From positions 186,001-250,000 of the forward strand of contig NZ_WOFU01000001.1 of assembly GCF_016879755.1 (NCBI RefSeq): a stretch of DNA of 64,000 nucleotides. The letters are read 5' to 3'. Positions 47,586 through 56,521 of this stretch are shown here, piece after piece (the first letter of the stretch is position 1; each line of letters opens with the position of its first letter). The position numbers and the translations under genes are program-made. This DNA is from Bacillus sp. B15-48 (GTDB lineage Bacteria; Bacillota; Bacilli; Bacillales; Cytobacillaceae). Under the pieces are notes generated by a model, which saw nothing but the letters and a program-made list of their open reading frames with translations, had not been told where the DNA came from and made no database searches.

Positions 47586-49310
47586 TTAGTAGTGAATCCT
47601 TACATATGGCATCTTCTCAAGACTATCAAACTGGCTTTTTACTGAGTGGTAACCAGTTGCATATTTTCCAACTGAAGGATCGAACGTCTTATAAACATTT
47701 ATTGATGAAGTAAGGTTTCTAAGGCTGGAAGGCTCAGTAATAGTAATTTTCCGTAAAGGAAGAGGAATTTGTTTATTAGCAAATCGATCTGTATAAATTG
47801 AAATGAAATAAGCCGTATTTAACGGATTTATCTCACCACTTTGTTCTAACTCTTTTAAAGCTTTTCCTATAGTAGCATGAGCAGGGTGACCATCATACCA
47901 AGACATTGACCTAAACTGAGCATCAGGAAATTCGGATGCATAATCCCTAATCACATTTTTTATATTCGCTATGGTTAAATGACCACTTTGAAGTGTATGT
48001 TCCAAAATGTTACTTTCCGGCACCCCGAGTGCTCTAGCTGCATGAAAGTAATCTTCTAAACGAATATTTCCGAACTCTTCTAAAGAAATGTGGCCATGGC
48101 TATATTGTTCTGTAACAGGGTTATGGTACACTCCATGCCAATGGCATTTTACAAGCGTATTGATTGGGTGCCGTGAATTAGATTCATGATCATAATGCCC
48201 ATTTAATACTTCCCTAGCTACAGAATCTGCTCCTTTGGATAACAGGATCAGAAAAACCTCTCTCTCAGCATTCAACTGGTTAAGAATATCCACCCCAAAT
48301 GTTAAGACTTCATCATCTGCATGTGGAACTAAATAAAAAATTGGTTTATTCGATTTTTTAAAATATTCAATATCTGATATTGCATTTTCACGAACAGATC
48401 CTGGTCCACCTAAGATTACATAATTTGCTATTTTATTATTCTTAAAAACATCTAAAGTTTCATTTGGCGCAAATTCGTTCTGCATAAGCAGAATTGAAGC
48501 ATTGTCTTTAGCTGCTAAAACCGAGCCTGTTAACGCATCTGCAAAAGTGAGCCCAGTTGCAACATAAACTTTTTCAGTCGGCATAAGTTGCTTATAAATA
48601 TTAGATGCTACCTCAAAGCGATTTTCCCCTCCTATTCTTGTAGTGTTAGGTAACGCAGAAGCAACGGCTTTCTGAACTGTAGCTTCTCCACCCACGATTA
48701 TTGTTCCTTTTATTCCCTTTAAATTGATTAATGTCGAGATTGAATCTGGAATTTTGTTTGCTTGTGTTAATAGAATAGGCACCTGATTTCTGGCTGCATA
48801 TGGAGATATTGATAAAGCATCAGAGAAAATAAGTCCGTTTGCAACAATCGCTTGATCCCAACTATCCAGTTTCTTTGCAACGTTTGCAGATACTTCAAAG
48901 CGATCTTTTCCAGACACACGGTCAATTTGACTAATTCCTAGTGCTTGTATTTCCTTGACAACATTTGGCGAAACGCTACCTTCTCCACCAATTATAAAGA
49001 CACTCGAAGGGCTAAGACGCTCAAGTTCCTCTTGGGTTTCCTTTGAGAGTTGTGTCGCTTGAGTTAGTAAAATTGGAGCGTTGTATTTGTAGGCTAATGG
49101 CCCTGCTGTAAGAGCATCCGCAAACGCGTTGTAATTTACTATTAAAACCGTATCAGCTGAACTCCATTTTTTTGATATATTTGTAGCAACCTCAAATCGA
49201 TTCTTCCCTCCTAATCTCTCTGGCACCTCAGAAGCTTCAATACTTTCTGGTAATAAAATAAAAAACAAGATAGTAATTACGACTGAACAATAACAAAATC
49301 TTTTAAACAC
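47586..49310 (-). CDS. CWB2-anchored PIG-L deacetylase
   Basis: A 574-residue exported protein. Signal peptide (1-26), three CWB2 repeats (about 29-305: GKNRFEVA, GKDRFEVS, GENRFEVA), then a PIG-L/LmbE de-N-acetylase domain (about 308-485). The zinc and catalytic motifs are VPHADDEVL (about 314) and the late DGHPAHATIGK; an HYDHESNSRH stretch lies between. PIG-L enzymes remove acetyl groups from GlcNAc-type sugars. Outside the membrane and tethered to the wall, it could act on peptidoglycan or on the N-acetylated wall polymer encoded next door. The substrate is inference. Confidence 0.87.
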   Translation of the reverse strand: MFKRFCYCSVVITILFFILLPESIEASEVPERLGGKNRFEVATNISKKWSSADTVLIVNYNAFADALTAGPLAYKYNAPILLTQATQLSKETQEELERLSPSSVFIIGGEGSVSPNVVKEIQALGISQIDRVSGKDRFEVSANVAKKLDSWDQAIVANGLIFSDALSISPYAARNQVPILLTQANKIPDSISTLINLKGIKGTIIVGGEATVQKAVASALPNTTRIGGENRFEVASNIYKQLMPTEKVYVATGLTFADALTGSVLAAKDNASILLMQNEFAPNETLDVFKNNKIANYVILGGPGSVRENAISDIEYFKKSNKPIFYLVPHADDEVLTFGVDILNQLNAEREVFLILLSKGADSVAREVLNGHYDHESNSRHPINTLVKCHWHGVYHNPVTEQYSHGHISLEEFGNIRLEDYFHAARALGVPESNILEHTLQSGHLTIANIKNVIRDYASEFPDAQFRSMSWYDGHPAHATIGKALKELEQSGEINPLNTAYFISIYTDRFANKQIPLPLRKITITEPSSLRNLTSSINVYKTFDPSVGKYATGYHSVKSQFDSLEKMPYVRIHY

Positions 49311-49570
49311 CTAAAATCACCTGCTATAGTATAATTTTCCCACCGCCTTATATAGTACCATCATTCTAGGCCTATTTACATAGAAGTTCTTCAATAGTAA
49401 GAATGAAGATTTCCGAACTTGGGTAAAGTCTTTCCGTCAATTAACTATGAAAGTCACAACTTTTTATAATCAGTTGTGACTAAGCAACTTCTTATTTATC
49501 GGTATAGAAGTATACTTTCCTATCCTTCAAATAGTTTAGAAAAGAATTCTAACTATAGATAAAACTTCTG

Positions 49571-50593
49571 TTATTTTAACTGATTAACATAGCCGTTTGG
49601 ATTCAACCTTTGCCAATTCCAAGCATCTTTACACATATCCTCCAACCCTTTTTCAGCAGCCCAGTCTAACTCTTTCTTAGCTTTAGAAGGGTCCGCAAAA
49701 CAACTAGCTACGTCCCCTGGCCTTCTATTTACTATTTTATATGGAATATGTATGTTTGAAACTTTTTCAAAAGTTGAAACTAGCTCTAATACACTATAGC
49801 CATAACCAGTTCCAAGATTATAAGCGTCAACTCCATTTGAACCTATAATCTTCTCCACAGACTTTATATGGCCTCTTGCAAGGTCAACAACATGAATATA
49901 ATCTCTTACACCGGTCCCATCAACAGTATTATAATCGTTCCCAAAAATTTGAAGTTCTTTAAGCTTGCCAACTGCGACTTGAGTAATGTAAGGCATCAAA
50001 TTATTCGGTGTGCCACTCGGATCCTCACCAATAATACCGCTCTCATGTGCTCCAATCGGATTAAAATAACGAAGGAGAGCGATGCTCCAGCTGTTATCCG
50101 AAACATATAAATCACGTAAAATCTCTTCAATCATAAGTTTTGTTCTTCCGTAGGGATTTGTTGCACTTAAAGAGAATTCTTCCGTAACCGGCATTTTTTC
50201 AGGCATCCCGTATACAGTAGCCGAGGAACTAAACACAATATTTTTAACTCCATATTCTTTCATTGATTCACAGAGATTTAAAGTACCCGTTACATTGTTG
50301 GTATAATAATGTAACGGCATGTTTACAGATTCACCTACAGCTTTTAAGCCTGCAAAATGAATAACTGCATCAATTTTATTATTAGAAAAAACACTATCAA
50401 GAGATACCTTATCTAACAAATCAACTTCATAAAACAAAAAATTTTTAGAGGTAACCTTACGAATACGATTTATAACCTCAGGTTTACTATTGGAAAAGTT
50501 GTCGATAACAACGACCTCATATCCACTTTTCAATAACTCAACACACGTGTGACTACCGATATATCCTGCACCACCTGTGACTAGTATGGACAT
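49571..50593 (-). CDS. galE: UDP-glucose 4-epimerase
   Basis: A 340-residue short-chain epimerase interconverting UDP-Glc and UDP-Gal (or the GlcNAc/GalNAc pair). N-terminal NAD motif VTGGAGYIGSHTCVELL, catalytic Ser/Tyr/Lys in FSSSATVYG and NPYGRTKLMIEE, and the terminal region RRPGDVASCFADPSKAKKEL. The ATG at 50593 lies eight bases after GGGAGG. It lies at the right end of the wall-polymer region and may supply a galacto-configured sugar. Confidence 0.93.
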   Translation of the reverse strand: MSILVTGGAGYIGSHTCVELLKSGYEVVVIDNFSNSKPEVINRIRKVTSKNFLFYEVDLLDKVSLDSVFSNNKIDAVIHFAGLKAVGESVNMPLHYYTNNVTGTLNLCESMKEYGVKNIVFSSSATVYGMPEKMPVTEEFSLSATNPYGRTKLMIEEILRDLYVSDNSWSIALLRYFNPIGAHESGIIGEDPSGTPNNLMPYITQVAVGKLKELQIFGNDYNTVDGTGVRDYIHVVDLARGHIKSVEKIIGSNGVDAYNLGTGYGYSVLELVSTFEKVSNIHIPYKIVNRRPGDVASCFADPSKAKKELDWAAEKGLEDMCKDAWNWQRLNPNGYVNQLK

Positions 50594-51191
50594 TAACATG
50601 ACCTCCCCTAACTATAGTGCTTATTTACTTTTTACTTTTAAAAATTTTATAATTCAACTGATAATCGATCTAGCGGCTTTCTAAAATTTTTTCCCTCTGT
50701 AAATAAAAAAGAACTATCAATACTACTTTATAAAACGCACTAAATATAGGATGTACAATAAAAAGAGTGATAATTCCTTTAATACAATACTTTAACGAAG
50801 GTCAATATTTTCTGGATTTTTAGATATGCCCCGAATTTAATATTTATGTTTCATTTCATGGAAAATCTCTTAAATTAACAATGTCTAATTATTAATTTTT
50901 GTAGATTTTTGTCTTTTTTTATCTGATACTGTGGTATTCTACTATTATAAAATAACCTACGTTTTTGAACTATGCAAACACCTATACAATTTACTATAGG
51001 TTTATACAAGAGGATGGTGTTTGAACCCATAAAGAATATTAGGAAAAAGCTATATTACTCAATTAGCAATACTCTACATCTATTTTTAACCTTATTAAAA
51101 ATAGTGTAATAGCTTCAATAAACAAAATTTCTTAGATACACCTTTTTAAATAATGTAAAATTGGACATTGTAATATTATGGAGGAAATGAT
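50594..51191. other. AT-rich divergent gap galE/LCP with an inverted repeat
   Basis: About 600 very AT-rich bases between divergent genes. CAAACACC (50975-50982) pairs with GGTGTTTG (51016-51023), and inside it CCTATA (50981-50986) pairs with TATAGG (50995-51000); the two are alternative folds since they share two bases. No gene was found. The LCP gene's ribosome site GGAGG is at the right end. Confidence 0.5.
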
Positions 51192-52106
51192 ATGAGATCT
51201 GAACGTAAAAAGAAAAGAACATGGCTGCGGGTGACTGGAATTATTTTATTGTTATTTATCGTTGCCATTGGAGCATATGTTTTTAGCATATATCGATCAT
51301 TGACAAGTGCTGTCGACACAATGCATGAACCGATTGTACGGGAACGTGAACCGCGGCCAATTACCTTTCGCGAGGCTGAGCCATTTTCTGTGCTCATGCT
51401 CGGAGTGGATGAACGTGAAGGCGATAAAGGGCGTTCCGACACGATTGTTGCAATTACGGTTAATCCTAATAAAAATTCAATTAAAATGCTCAGTATTCCT
51501 CGTGATACTCGGACGGAAATTATCGGACGCGGAATCGAGGATAAAATTAATCATGCCTATGCCTTTGGCGGAGTGGAAATGTCAATGGATTCGGTTGAAA
51601 ATTTCCTCGATATCCCAATTGATTATTATTTGAAAGTAAATATGGACGGCTTTAAGGATATTGTTGATGCAGTAGGCGGAATAACGATCAATAATGCCTT
51701 TGAATTTTCGGAAGGAAATAAGCACTTTGCAAAAGGGAAAATTGATTTAAATGGAGAAGAAGCTCTTTCATTTGTACGGATGAGGAAACAAGACCCTGAA
51801 GGCGATTTTGGCCGGCAAACAAGGCAGCGTCAAGTCATTGCAGGTGTGATCGATAAGGGCATCAGCTTCGGTTCGTTAACAAGATTTGACGATATTTTCA
51901 AAGCGCTTGGAGGAAATGTCAAAACAAACATTACGTTTGATGAGATGGTTGAAATTCAAGGGAAATATCGCAGTGCCGCCTCGAATATTGAACAAATGAA
52001 GATTGAAGGCAATGGAATTTTTATTAATAGAATCTGGTATTTGCAAGTCCCTGCTGAAGAAAAACAACGCGTCCAAACCGAACTGAAAGAACATTTGGGG
52101 CTATAG
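51192..52106 (+). CDS. LytR-CpsA-Psr (LCP) family glycopolymer ligase, second copy
   Basis: A 304-residue type II membrane protein: basic N-terminus, TM at about 11-33, LCP domain (about 70-220). Arginine and Asp motifs for pyrophosphate and metal: KGRSDTIVAIT, IPRDTRTEI, VRMRKQDPEGDFGRQTRQRQ. GGAGG precedes the ATG. With the LCP gene at 28.4 kb it brackets the glycopolymer locus. Followed by a terminator. Confidence 0.93.
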   Translation: MRSERKKKRTWLRVTGIILLLFIVAIGAYVFSIYRSLTSAVDTMHEPIVREREPRPITFREAEPFSVLMLGVDEREGDKGRSDTIVAITVNPNKNSIKMLSIPRDTRTEIIGRGIEDKINHAYAFGGVEMSMDSVENFLDIPIDYYLKVNMDGFKDIVDAVGGITINNAFEFSEGNKHFAKGKIDLNGEEALSFVRMRKQDPEGDFGRQTRQRQVIAGVIDKGISFGSLTRFDDIFKALGGNVKTNITFDEMVEIQGKYRSAASNIEQMKIEGNGIFINRIWYLQVPAEEKQRVQTELKEHLGL

Positions 52107-52139
52107 TTAAACCGTTGATTGGACAAACGTATTTACAAA

Positions 52140-52174
52140 GTCGCAGCCATTTTATAGATGGTTGTGACTTTTTT
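52140..52174 (+). terminator. Terminator after the LCP gene
   Basis: GTCGCAGCCAT (52140-52150) pairs with ATGGTTGTGAC (52158-52168) through two G-U pairs, followed by TTTTTT. Confidence 0.7.
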
Positions 52175-52257
52175 ATTAGGTTCTCTGAATGTAACCAGGC
52201 ACTAAAAAAATCCTCCGCACATAAGATATAGCAGAAATTTCAAGGAGGAGAACGGTT

Positions 52258-52728
52258 ATGTCAAAGAAATCTGATGGGCCAAACTATCTAGATAAGTGGA
52301 ATCCGTTTGAAGATTTGTTTCGAACTGTCAATCACTTTATGCAAGAGCCACCGGTAAGAGGTTTTTTACAGCATATGGATGAGTTTTTTAAACAGCCGTT
52401 TCCACACGTTTCATTTCCCATCGATGTAAAAGATACCGGCGATCGCCAAATTGTGACTGCTCAGCTCCCAGGGGTTAAAAAGGAGCAGATCGCTATTGAT
52501 ATTCTCGGAAACCATTTAACGATTTCGGTCAAGCAGCAAGATATACTTACAGAAGAAGATGACAACAATCAAATTTATCGGCGCAGCGAATCGATTCAAC
52601 GCTCAAGCCGAACGATCACGTTTTCGCATCCAATCGATGAATCAAAAGTGAAGGCTTCCTATCAGAACGGACTATTAAAAATTACCATTCCTAAACAGCC
52701 TGGCAAAAAAATTGAAATCATCGAATGA
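52258..52728 (+). CDS. Hsp20-family small heat-shock protein
   Basis: A 156-residue alpha-crystallin-domain chaperone that holds unfolding proteins. Crystallin domain about 48-150 (PIDVKDTGDRQIVTAQLPGVKK; the closing ASYQNGLLKITIPKQ is the A-x-x-x-n-G-v-L signature). A short C-terminal IEIIE tail follows. AAGGAGGAG precedes the ATG. No CIRCE element or sigma-B promoter was recognised upstream. Single-gene unit. Confidence 0.92.
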   Translation: MSKKSDGPNYLDKWNPFEDLFRTVNHFMQEPPVRGFLQHMDEFFKQPFPHVSFPIDVKDTGDRQIVTAQLPGVKKEQIAIDILGNHLTISVKQQDILTEEDDNNQIYRRSESIQRSSRTITFSHPIDESKVKASYQNGLLKITIPKQPGKKIEIIE

Positions 52729-52733
52729 TGAAA

Positions 52734-52761
52734 GAAGCAGGAATACATGTCCTGCTTCTTT
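52734..52761 (+). terminator. hsp20 terminator
   Basis: GAAGCAGGA (52734-52742) and TCCTGCTTC (52750-52758), loop of seven, then TTTTTT. Confidence 0.85.
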
Positions 52762-52876
52762 TTTCGTCTTCAAAATTTTTCTAAATACTAGTAAAATTTA
52801 CTATTTCAAATTTTACCATATTGATATATAGTATTTTTGTACCAATTACAATTTTATACCATTTGGAGGAATGTAT

Positions 52877-54361
52877 GTGAAGCTTTTTCGCGGTGTTATT
52901 TTATCTCTTATTTTAGCGATCGGAGTTTTCCCTTCAGTCGGATTTGCTGTGAGTGCATCAGAGCTAACGACGTTTTTAGAAAAAGAAGGGTTAACCGAGG
53001 AGCAGCTGAGTCACCATCTTTCATTTTACTGGGAAACAAGTCTAGAAGACTTTGATTCCATTGAAGAATTAGAGTTCTTTTTAGGTGAAAGAATTACCGA
53101 TGAAAATTTACAAGAATTATTGAGTTACTACGAGATTGACAGTGAAGAAGAGTTAGTTCAATTGTTGGTTGAAAATGGGGAAATCGAAGCTGGTGAAGAT
53201 GTTCGAAACGTATTTCTTTACATCGATGCCCTAGATTTTACGGTTGACTTCTATACAGGAGTGGCCATTACCGATGAAAATTTACAACAATTGCTCGATG
53301 ACTATGGGTTAACGCTTGATGAATTAGTAGCGATTTTAGCAAAAAACGACGATGCCCTTGAGAACTATCAATTTATCGAAGACCTTGAGGTTTCATTACT
53401 CTTTTATGAAATACCCATTACCGAAAATAGTTTAAACCAGTTTTTAAATCGTTACGGCCTTACGCTCGATGAACTACAGGCGATTTTAGCAAATAACGGG
53501 GTTTCTCTTGAAGATTACGAAACGATTGATGACCTTGAATATGCGCTATTCATGTATGGAATGCCAATTACTGAACAGAGCTTGCAAGAATTGCTTGATT
53601 TTTATGAATTAACGAAAGAACAATTGCAGTCATTATTGGCGAAGTACGATGATTCACTTGATCATTATGAGACAATCGATGGACTGTACTTAACTGTCGC
53701 GATGTATATGCTTTTAGATGAATCAGACTTTTTGTTTGAAGAACTTGGCATCGGTTTAACGAACCAAGAATTCGTTAACTTAGTAAAACATTTCTTAACG
53801 ATTGATTTCATGGACCCGGCTTTTGAAGAGAAAATGCTCAATATTGATGCCCGATTATCGGCGCTTGGCGATTTTGAAAGTATCTCTGAATTAACAGAAG
53901 CGGAGTTAAACGAATTATTTTCCCTCTATCAAGAAATGCTAGATTTATTCCAGTTAGAGGCGAAATACTATCTAGTAAAAGGTACTGAAAAGAAAGCACT
54001 CACTGAATTAGAAGCGTTCATGCTTGAGTCTACTAATGGAGCAAATCTTTTAATCGAATTCTATAATAAAAATGGAAAATTCCTAGCCGACATTCTCCTA
54101 ACTGCTGACCTGTTCGGCGGAGATTTAATCGACAAAATTGACCAACAATTAGGCACGATTGGAAAAGTTGTCGATCAAGCTCCAAAGGCTACACCAAAAA
54201 AAGAAAAGAAGAAAGACAAGAAAAATAGTGAAGTCAGGACAGTGAAAGGCGGAAAATTGCCGAACACAGCTGGGAATTATGCTGAAGGAATAGTAGCAGG
54301 GTTTGGCATGATCTTAGTCGGCGCAGCCCTTCTTCGTAGACGCCAGGTGAAGCGTTCATAA
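52877..54361 (+). CDS. Acidic repeat surface protein with LPNTA sorting signal
   Basis: A 494-residue exported protein of the 'processed acidic surface protein' type. Signal peptide (1-27). Residues about 73-280 hold four repeats, each opening IT(D/E)xxLxxxL; the last three start exactly 50 residues apart (131, 181, 231) and carry YGLTLDELxxILA and EDYETIDDLE elements. The protein is strongly Glu/Asp rich, then turns Lys rich near 440-450 before LPNTA (461-465), a hydrophobic span and RRRQVKRS. It is the probable substrate of the sortase encoded next. GTG at 52877, seven bases after GGAGG, is preferred to the ATG six bases earlier. Function unknown; it may bind cations or act as a wall spacer. 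Confidence 0.85.
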   Translation: MKLFRGVILSLILAIGVFPSVGFAVSASELTTFLEKEGLTEEQLSHHLSFYWETSLEDFDSIEELEFFLGERITDENLQELLSYYEIDSEEELVQLLVENGEIEAGEDVRNVFLYIDALDFTVDFYTGVAITDENLQQLLDDYGLTLDELVAILAKNDDALENYQFIEDLEVSLLFYEIPITENSLNQFLNRYGLTLDELQAILANNGVSLEDYETIDDLEYALFMYGMPITEQSLQELLDFYELTKEQLQSLLAKYDDSLDHYETIDGLYLTVAMYMLLDESDFLFEELGIGLTNQEFVNLVKHFLTIDFMDPAFEEKMLNIDARLSALGDFESISELTEAELNELFSLYQEMLDLFQLEAKYYLVKGTEKKALTELEAFMLESTNGANLLIEFYNKNGKFLADILLTADLFGGDLIDKIDQQLGTIGKVVDQAPKATPKKEKKKDKKNSEVRTVKGGKLPNTAGNYAEGIVAGFGMILVGAALLRRRQVKRS

Positions 54362-54957
54362 TGAAAAAACTCACCTTGGTCATTCCGATTATGTTTGTGT
54401 TGATCGGGGGATGGCTCGTGCTCAGCAACTTGTCTCCGTTCGTAAAACAAACAAAACCGAGCGGCACGGTGATGGCTGTTGAAGAGGAACCAGAGGAGAC
54501 GGATACGACATTAGAAAAGCATAGACCGTTGAGCGATGAAGTGCTTTATCCAATCCGCCCTGAGATTGGCGAAGAAATTGGCGAGCTGTATATCCCAAAA
54601 CTTGATGCACACCTGCCGATTTTTCATGGAACAGATGAAGATGAACTTGAAAAAGGAGTCGGTCATTTTGCTGGCAGTGTTCTTCCAGGCGAAAGAGATA
54701 ATTCCGTTTTATCTGGTCATCGTGACACGGTTTTTCGCAAGCTTGGCGAAGTCGGTGAAGGAGATTTACTGATTGTCCGTACGTCTGCTGGGGAATTTAC
54801 GTATAAAGTTTACCAAGTTCGGATTGTTGATGCCGATGATCGTTCAGTCATTGTTCCGAAACCGCGAGCGACCTTAACAGTGACAACGTGCTATCCTTTT
54901 AATTTTATCGGTGATGCACCTGATCGATATATTTTAGTCGCGAATCTTGTTAATTAA
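54361..54957 (+). CDS. srtD: Class D sortase
   Basis: A 198-residue membrane transpeptidase that anchors surface proteins. N-terminal TM (about 5-25), sortase fold about 75-198. The catalytic triad is visible: His120 in VLSGHRDTVF, Cys177 in VTTCYPFNFIG and Arg189 in DRYILVANL. It is coupled to the surface protein gene by TAATG (stop and start share a base), so it is almost certainly a dedicated enzyme for that LPNTA protein. Confidence 0.92.
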   Translation: MKKLTLVIPIMFVLIGGWLVLSNLSPFVKQTKPSGTVMAVEEEPEETDTTLEKHRPLSDEVLYPIRPEIGEEIGELYIPKLDAHLPIFHGTDEDELEKGVGHFAGSVLPGERDNSVLSGHRDTVFRKLGEVGEGDLLIVRTSAGEFTYKVYQVRIVDADDRSVIVPKPRATLTVTTCYPFNFIGDAPDRYILVANLVN

Positions 54958-55145
54958 TTGATTTGATTTGCAGCAACAAACCTAAATAGAAGGCTTGTCC
55001 TTCATTAAGTAAGTAGCGAAAGTAAAATAAGCGGAGATTTTCCGGTTAAATGCAGAATGGAGCTCGTTTCCGGGGAAATAAGGGGAGATTTTCCGGTTAT
55101 GCTAATAAAAATCCCCCATTTTCACGTTTATTGAGTGAATAGGCG
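54958..55145. repeat. GCGGA palindrome array, part left of the IS256 element
   Basis: Elements AAGCGGAGATTTTCCGGTTA (about 55030) and AGGGGAGATTTTCCGGTTA (about 55081), then the left half of a third, AGGCGGAATCCCT, at the insertion point (55141-55153). Core spacing 51 then 61 bp. No gene between the sortase stop and the IS. Confidence 0.78.
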
Positions 55146-55153
55146 GAATCCCT
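55146..55153. repeat. 8-bp target site duplication, left copy
   Basis: GAATCCCT at 55146-55153, repeated at 56655-56662 directly after the element. Eight bases is the usual size for IS256-family insertions. Confidence 0.85.
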
Positions 55154-55253
55154 GATTAAGTCCATATAATTGTGTAAAAAGAAAAGGGTTCATTTTTATC
55201 CCTCTTGGAAACAATGTTTTCAACCACGATAAACAATGAAAAGAGGAATAAGA

Positions 55254-56420
55254 ATGACCCAATTACAGTTTAACCTAGATTTGGAACTTTTAAAAGAATC
55301 CGTGATGAGTTCAAACTTAGATACAGTAGTTAAATCCGCCATTATTCTTGTCATGAATGAGTATATGGAGAAAGAAAGAGATGATTATCTAAAGGCTGAT
55401 GCTTATGAACGCTCTGCGGAGCGTCGTGATTATCGGAATGGCTACTATGAGCGTGAATTAACGATGAGTATCGGTAAAATCAAACTTAAAGTTCCTAGAA
55501 CTCGGAATGGTGAATTTTCAACTTCCATTTTTGAAAAATATGCACGATGTGATCAGGCATTAGTTCTTTCCATGTTGGAGATGGTAATCAATGGTGTATC
55601 TACACGAAAAGTAACACATATTGTGGAACAACTATGTGGTGAAGATTTCTCTAAATCATTTGTTTCTTCTCTTACTCAGAAACTTGATCCTATTGTTAAT
55701 GATTGGGCAAAAAGGCCCTTGAATCTAATATATTATCCTTTCGTTTTTGTAGATGCCATGTATATTAAAGTGCGTGAACATCACCGTGTCGTTTCAAAAG
55801 CTGTTTATATTGCGACTGCAATTACAGAGAATAAAAAAAGGGTAATACTTGGATTAAGTGTAGATCACGCTGAAAGCTTTGAGAGCTGGAGTCGCTTTTT
55901 CCAACAACTTAAGTCACGTGGCCTACAATCCCCGAAACTAGTCATCTCTGATGCTCATAAAGGGCTCCAGAAAGCGATTCAACGGGAATTTATTGGGACA
56001 AGTTGGCAAAGGTGCAATGTACATTTTAAACGAAATATCATAGCGAAGCTTCCTAAAAAAGACTCAGGCGAAATTCGTATGATGATTAAGCGAACTTTTG
56101 AAGCTGTCACTATTGAGGATATGAGAAAGTTTAAAGATGAATTGATGAGCCAGTTTGGAGATAATCCTAAATACGAAGCTGCACTTAATATATTAGATGA
56201 AGGGTTCGAAGATACCATTCAATACATGGAGCATCCAGAGGATGTTCGTTGCCATATTCGTAGTACTAATTCACTGGAGCGTTTAAACCAAGAAGTACGT
56301 AGAAGAGAAAAAGTAATCCGTATTTTTCCTAATACTCAATCTGCTTTCCGTTTAATTGGGGCTGTTTTAATGCAGTATCAAGATACCGTATATTCGAAAC
56401 AAAAATCTCTTAAAAAGTAG
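55254..56420 (+). CDS. IS256-family transposase
   Basis: A 388-residue DDE transposase that looks intact. Catalytic residues: Asp167 (FVDAMYIKV), Asp233 (VISDAHKGLQKA) and Glu342 (TNSLERLNQEVRRRE). The conserved C-terminal RIFPNTQSAFRLIGAVL is present. The ATG at 55254 follows GAGGAAT; an earlier in-frame ATG at 55236 contains that site. Cut-and-paste or copy-out transposition is expected for the family. Confidence 0.94.
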   Translation: MTQLQFNLDLELLKESVMSSNLDTVVKSAIILVMNEYMEKERDDYLKADAYERSAERRDYRNGYYERELTMSIGKIKLKVPRTRNGEFSTSIFEKYARCDQALVLSMLEMVINGVSTRKVTHIVEQLCGEDFSKSFVSSLTQKLDPIVNDWAKRPLNLIYYPFVFVDAMYIKVREHHRVVSKAVYIATAITENKKRVILGLSVDHAESFESWSRFFQQLKSRGLQSPKLVISDAHKGLQKAIQREFIGTSWQRCNVHFKRNIIAKLPKKDSGEIRMMIKRTFEAVTIEDMRKFKDELMSQFGDNPKYEAALNILDEGFEDTIQYMEHPEDVRCHIRSTNSLERLNQEVRRREKVIRIFPNTQSAFRLIGAVLMQYQDTVYSKQKSLKK

Positions 56421-56461
56421 CTATGTTTAATTTTTAAGGCAACTTCCATTTTTGGATTATT

Positions 56462-56521
56462 CCATACCCAGTCAAGGCTATCAAAGGAAAACCCGCCTTT
56501 GACACCCTTGACTGGGTATGG
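56462..56521. terminator. Long hairpin in the 3' end of the IS256 element
   Basis: Arms 56462-56487 and 56496-56521: CCATACCCAGTCAAGG pairs perfectly with CCTTGACTGGGTATGG, then TCAAAGG with CCTTTGA after two mismatches. There is no T run, so it may protect the transcript end or block read-through rather than terminate classically. Confidence 0.6.
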
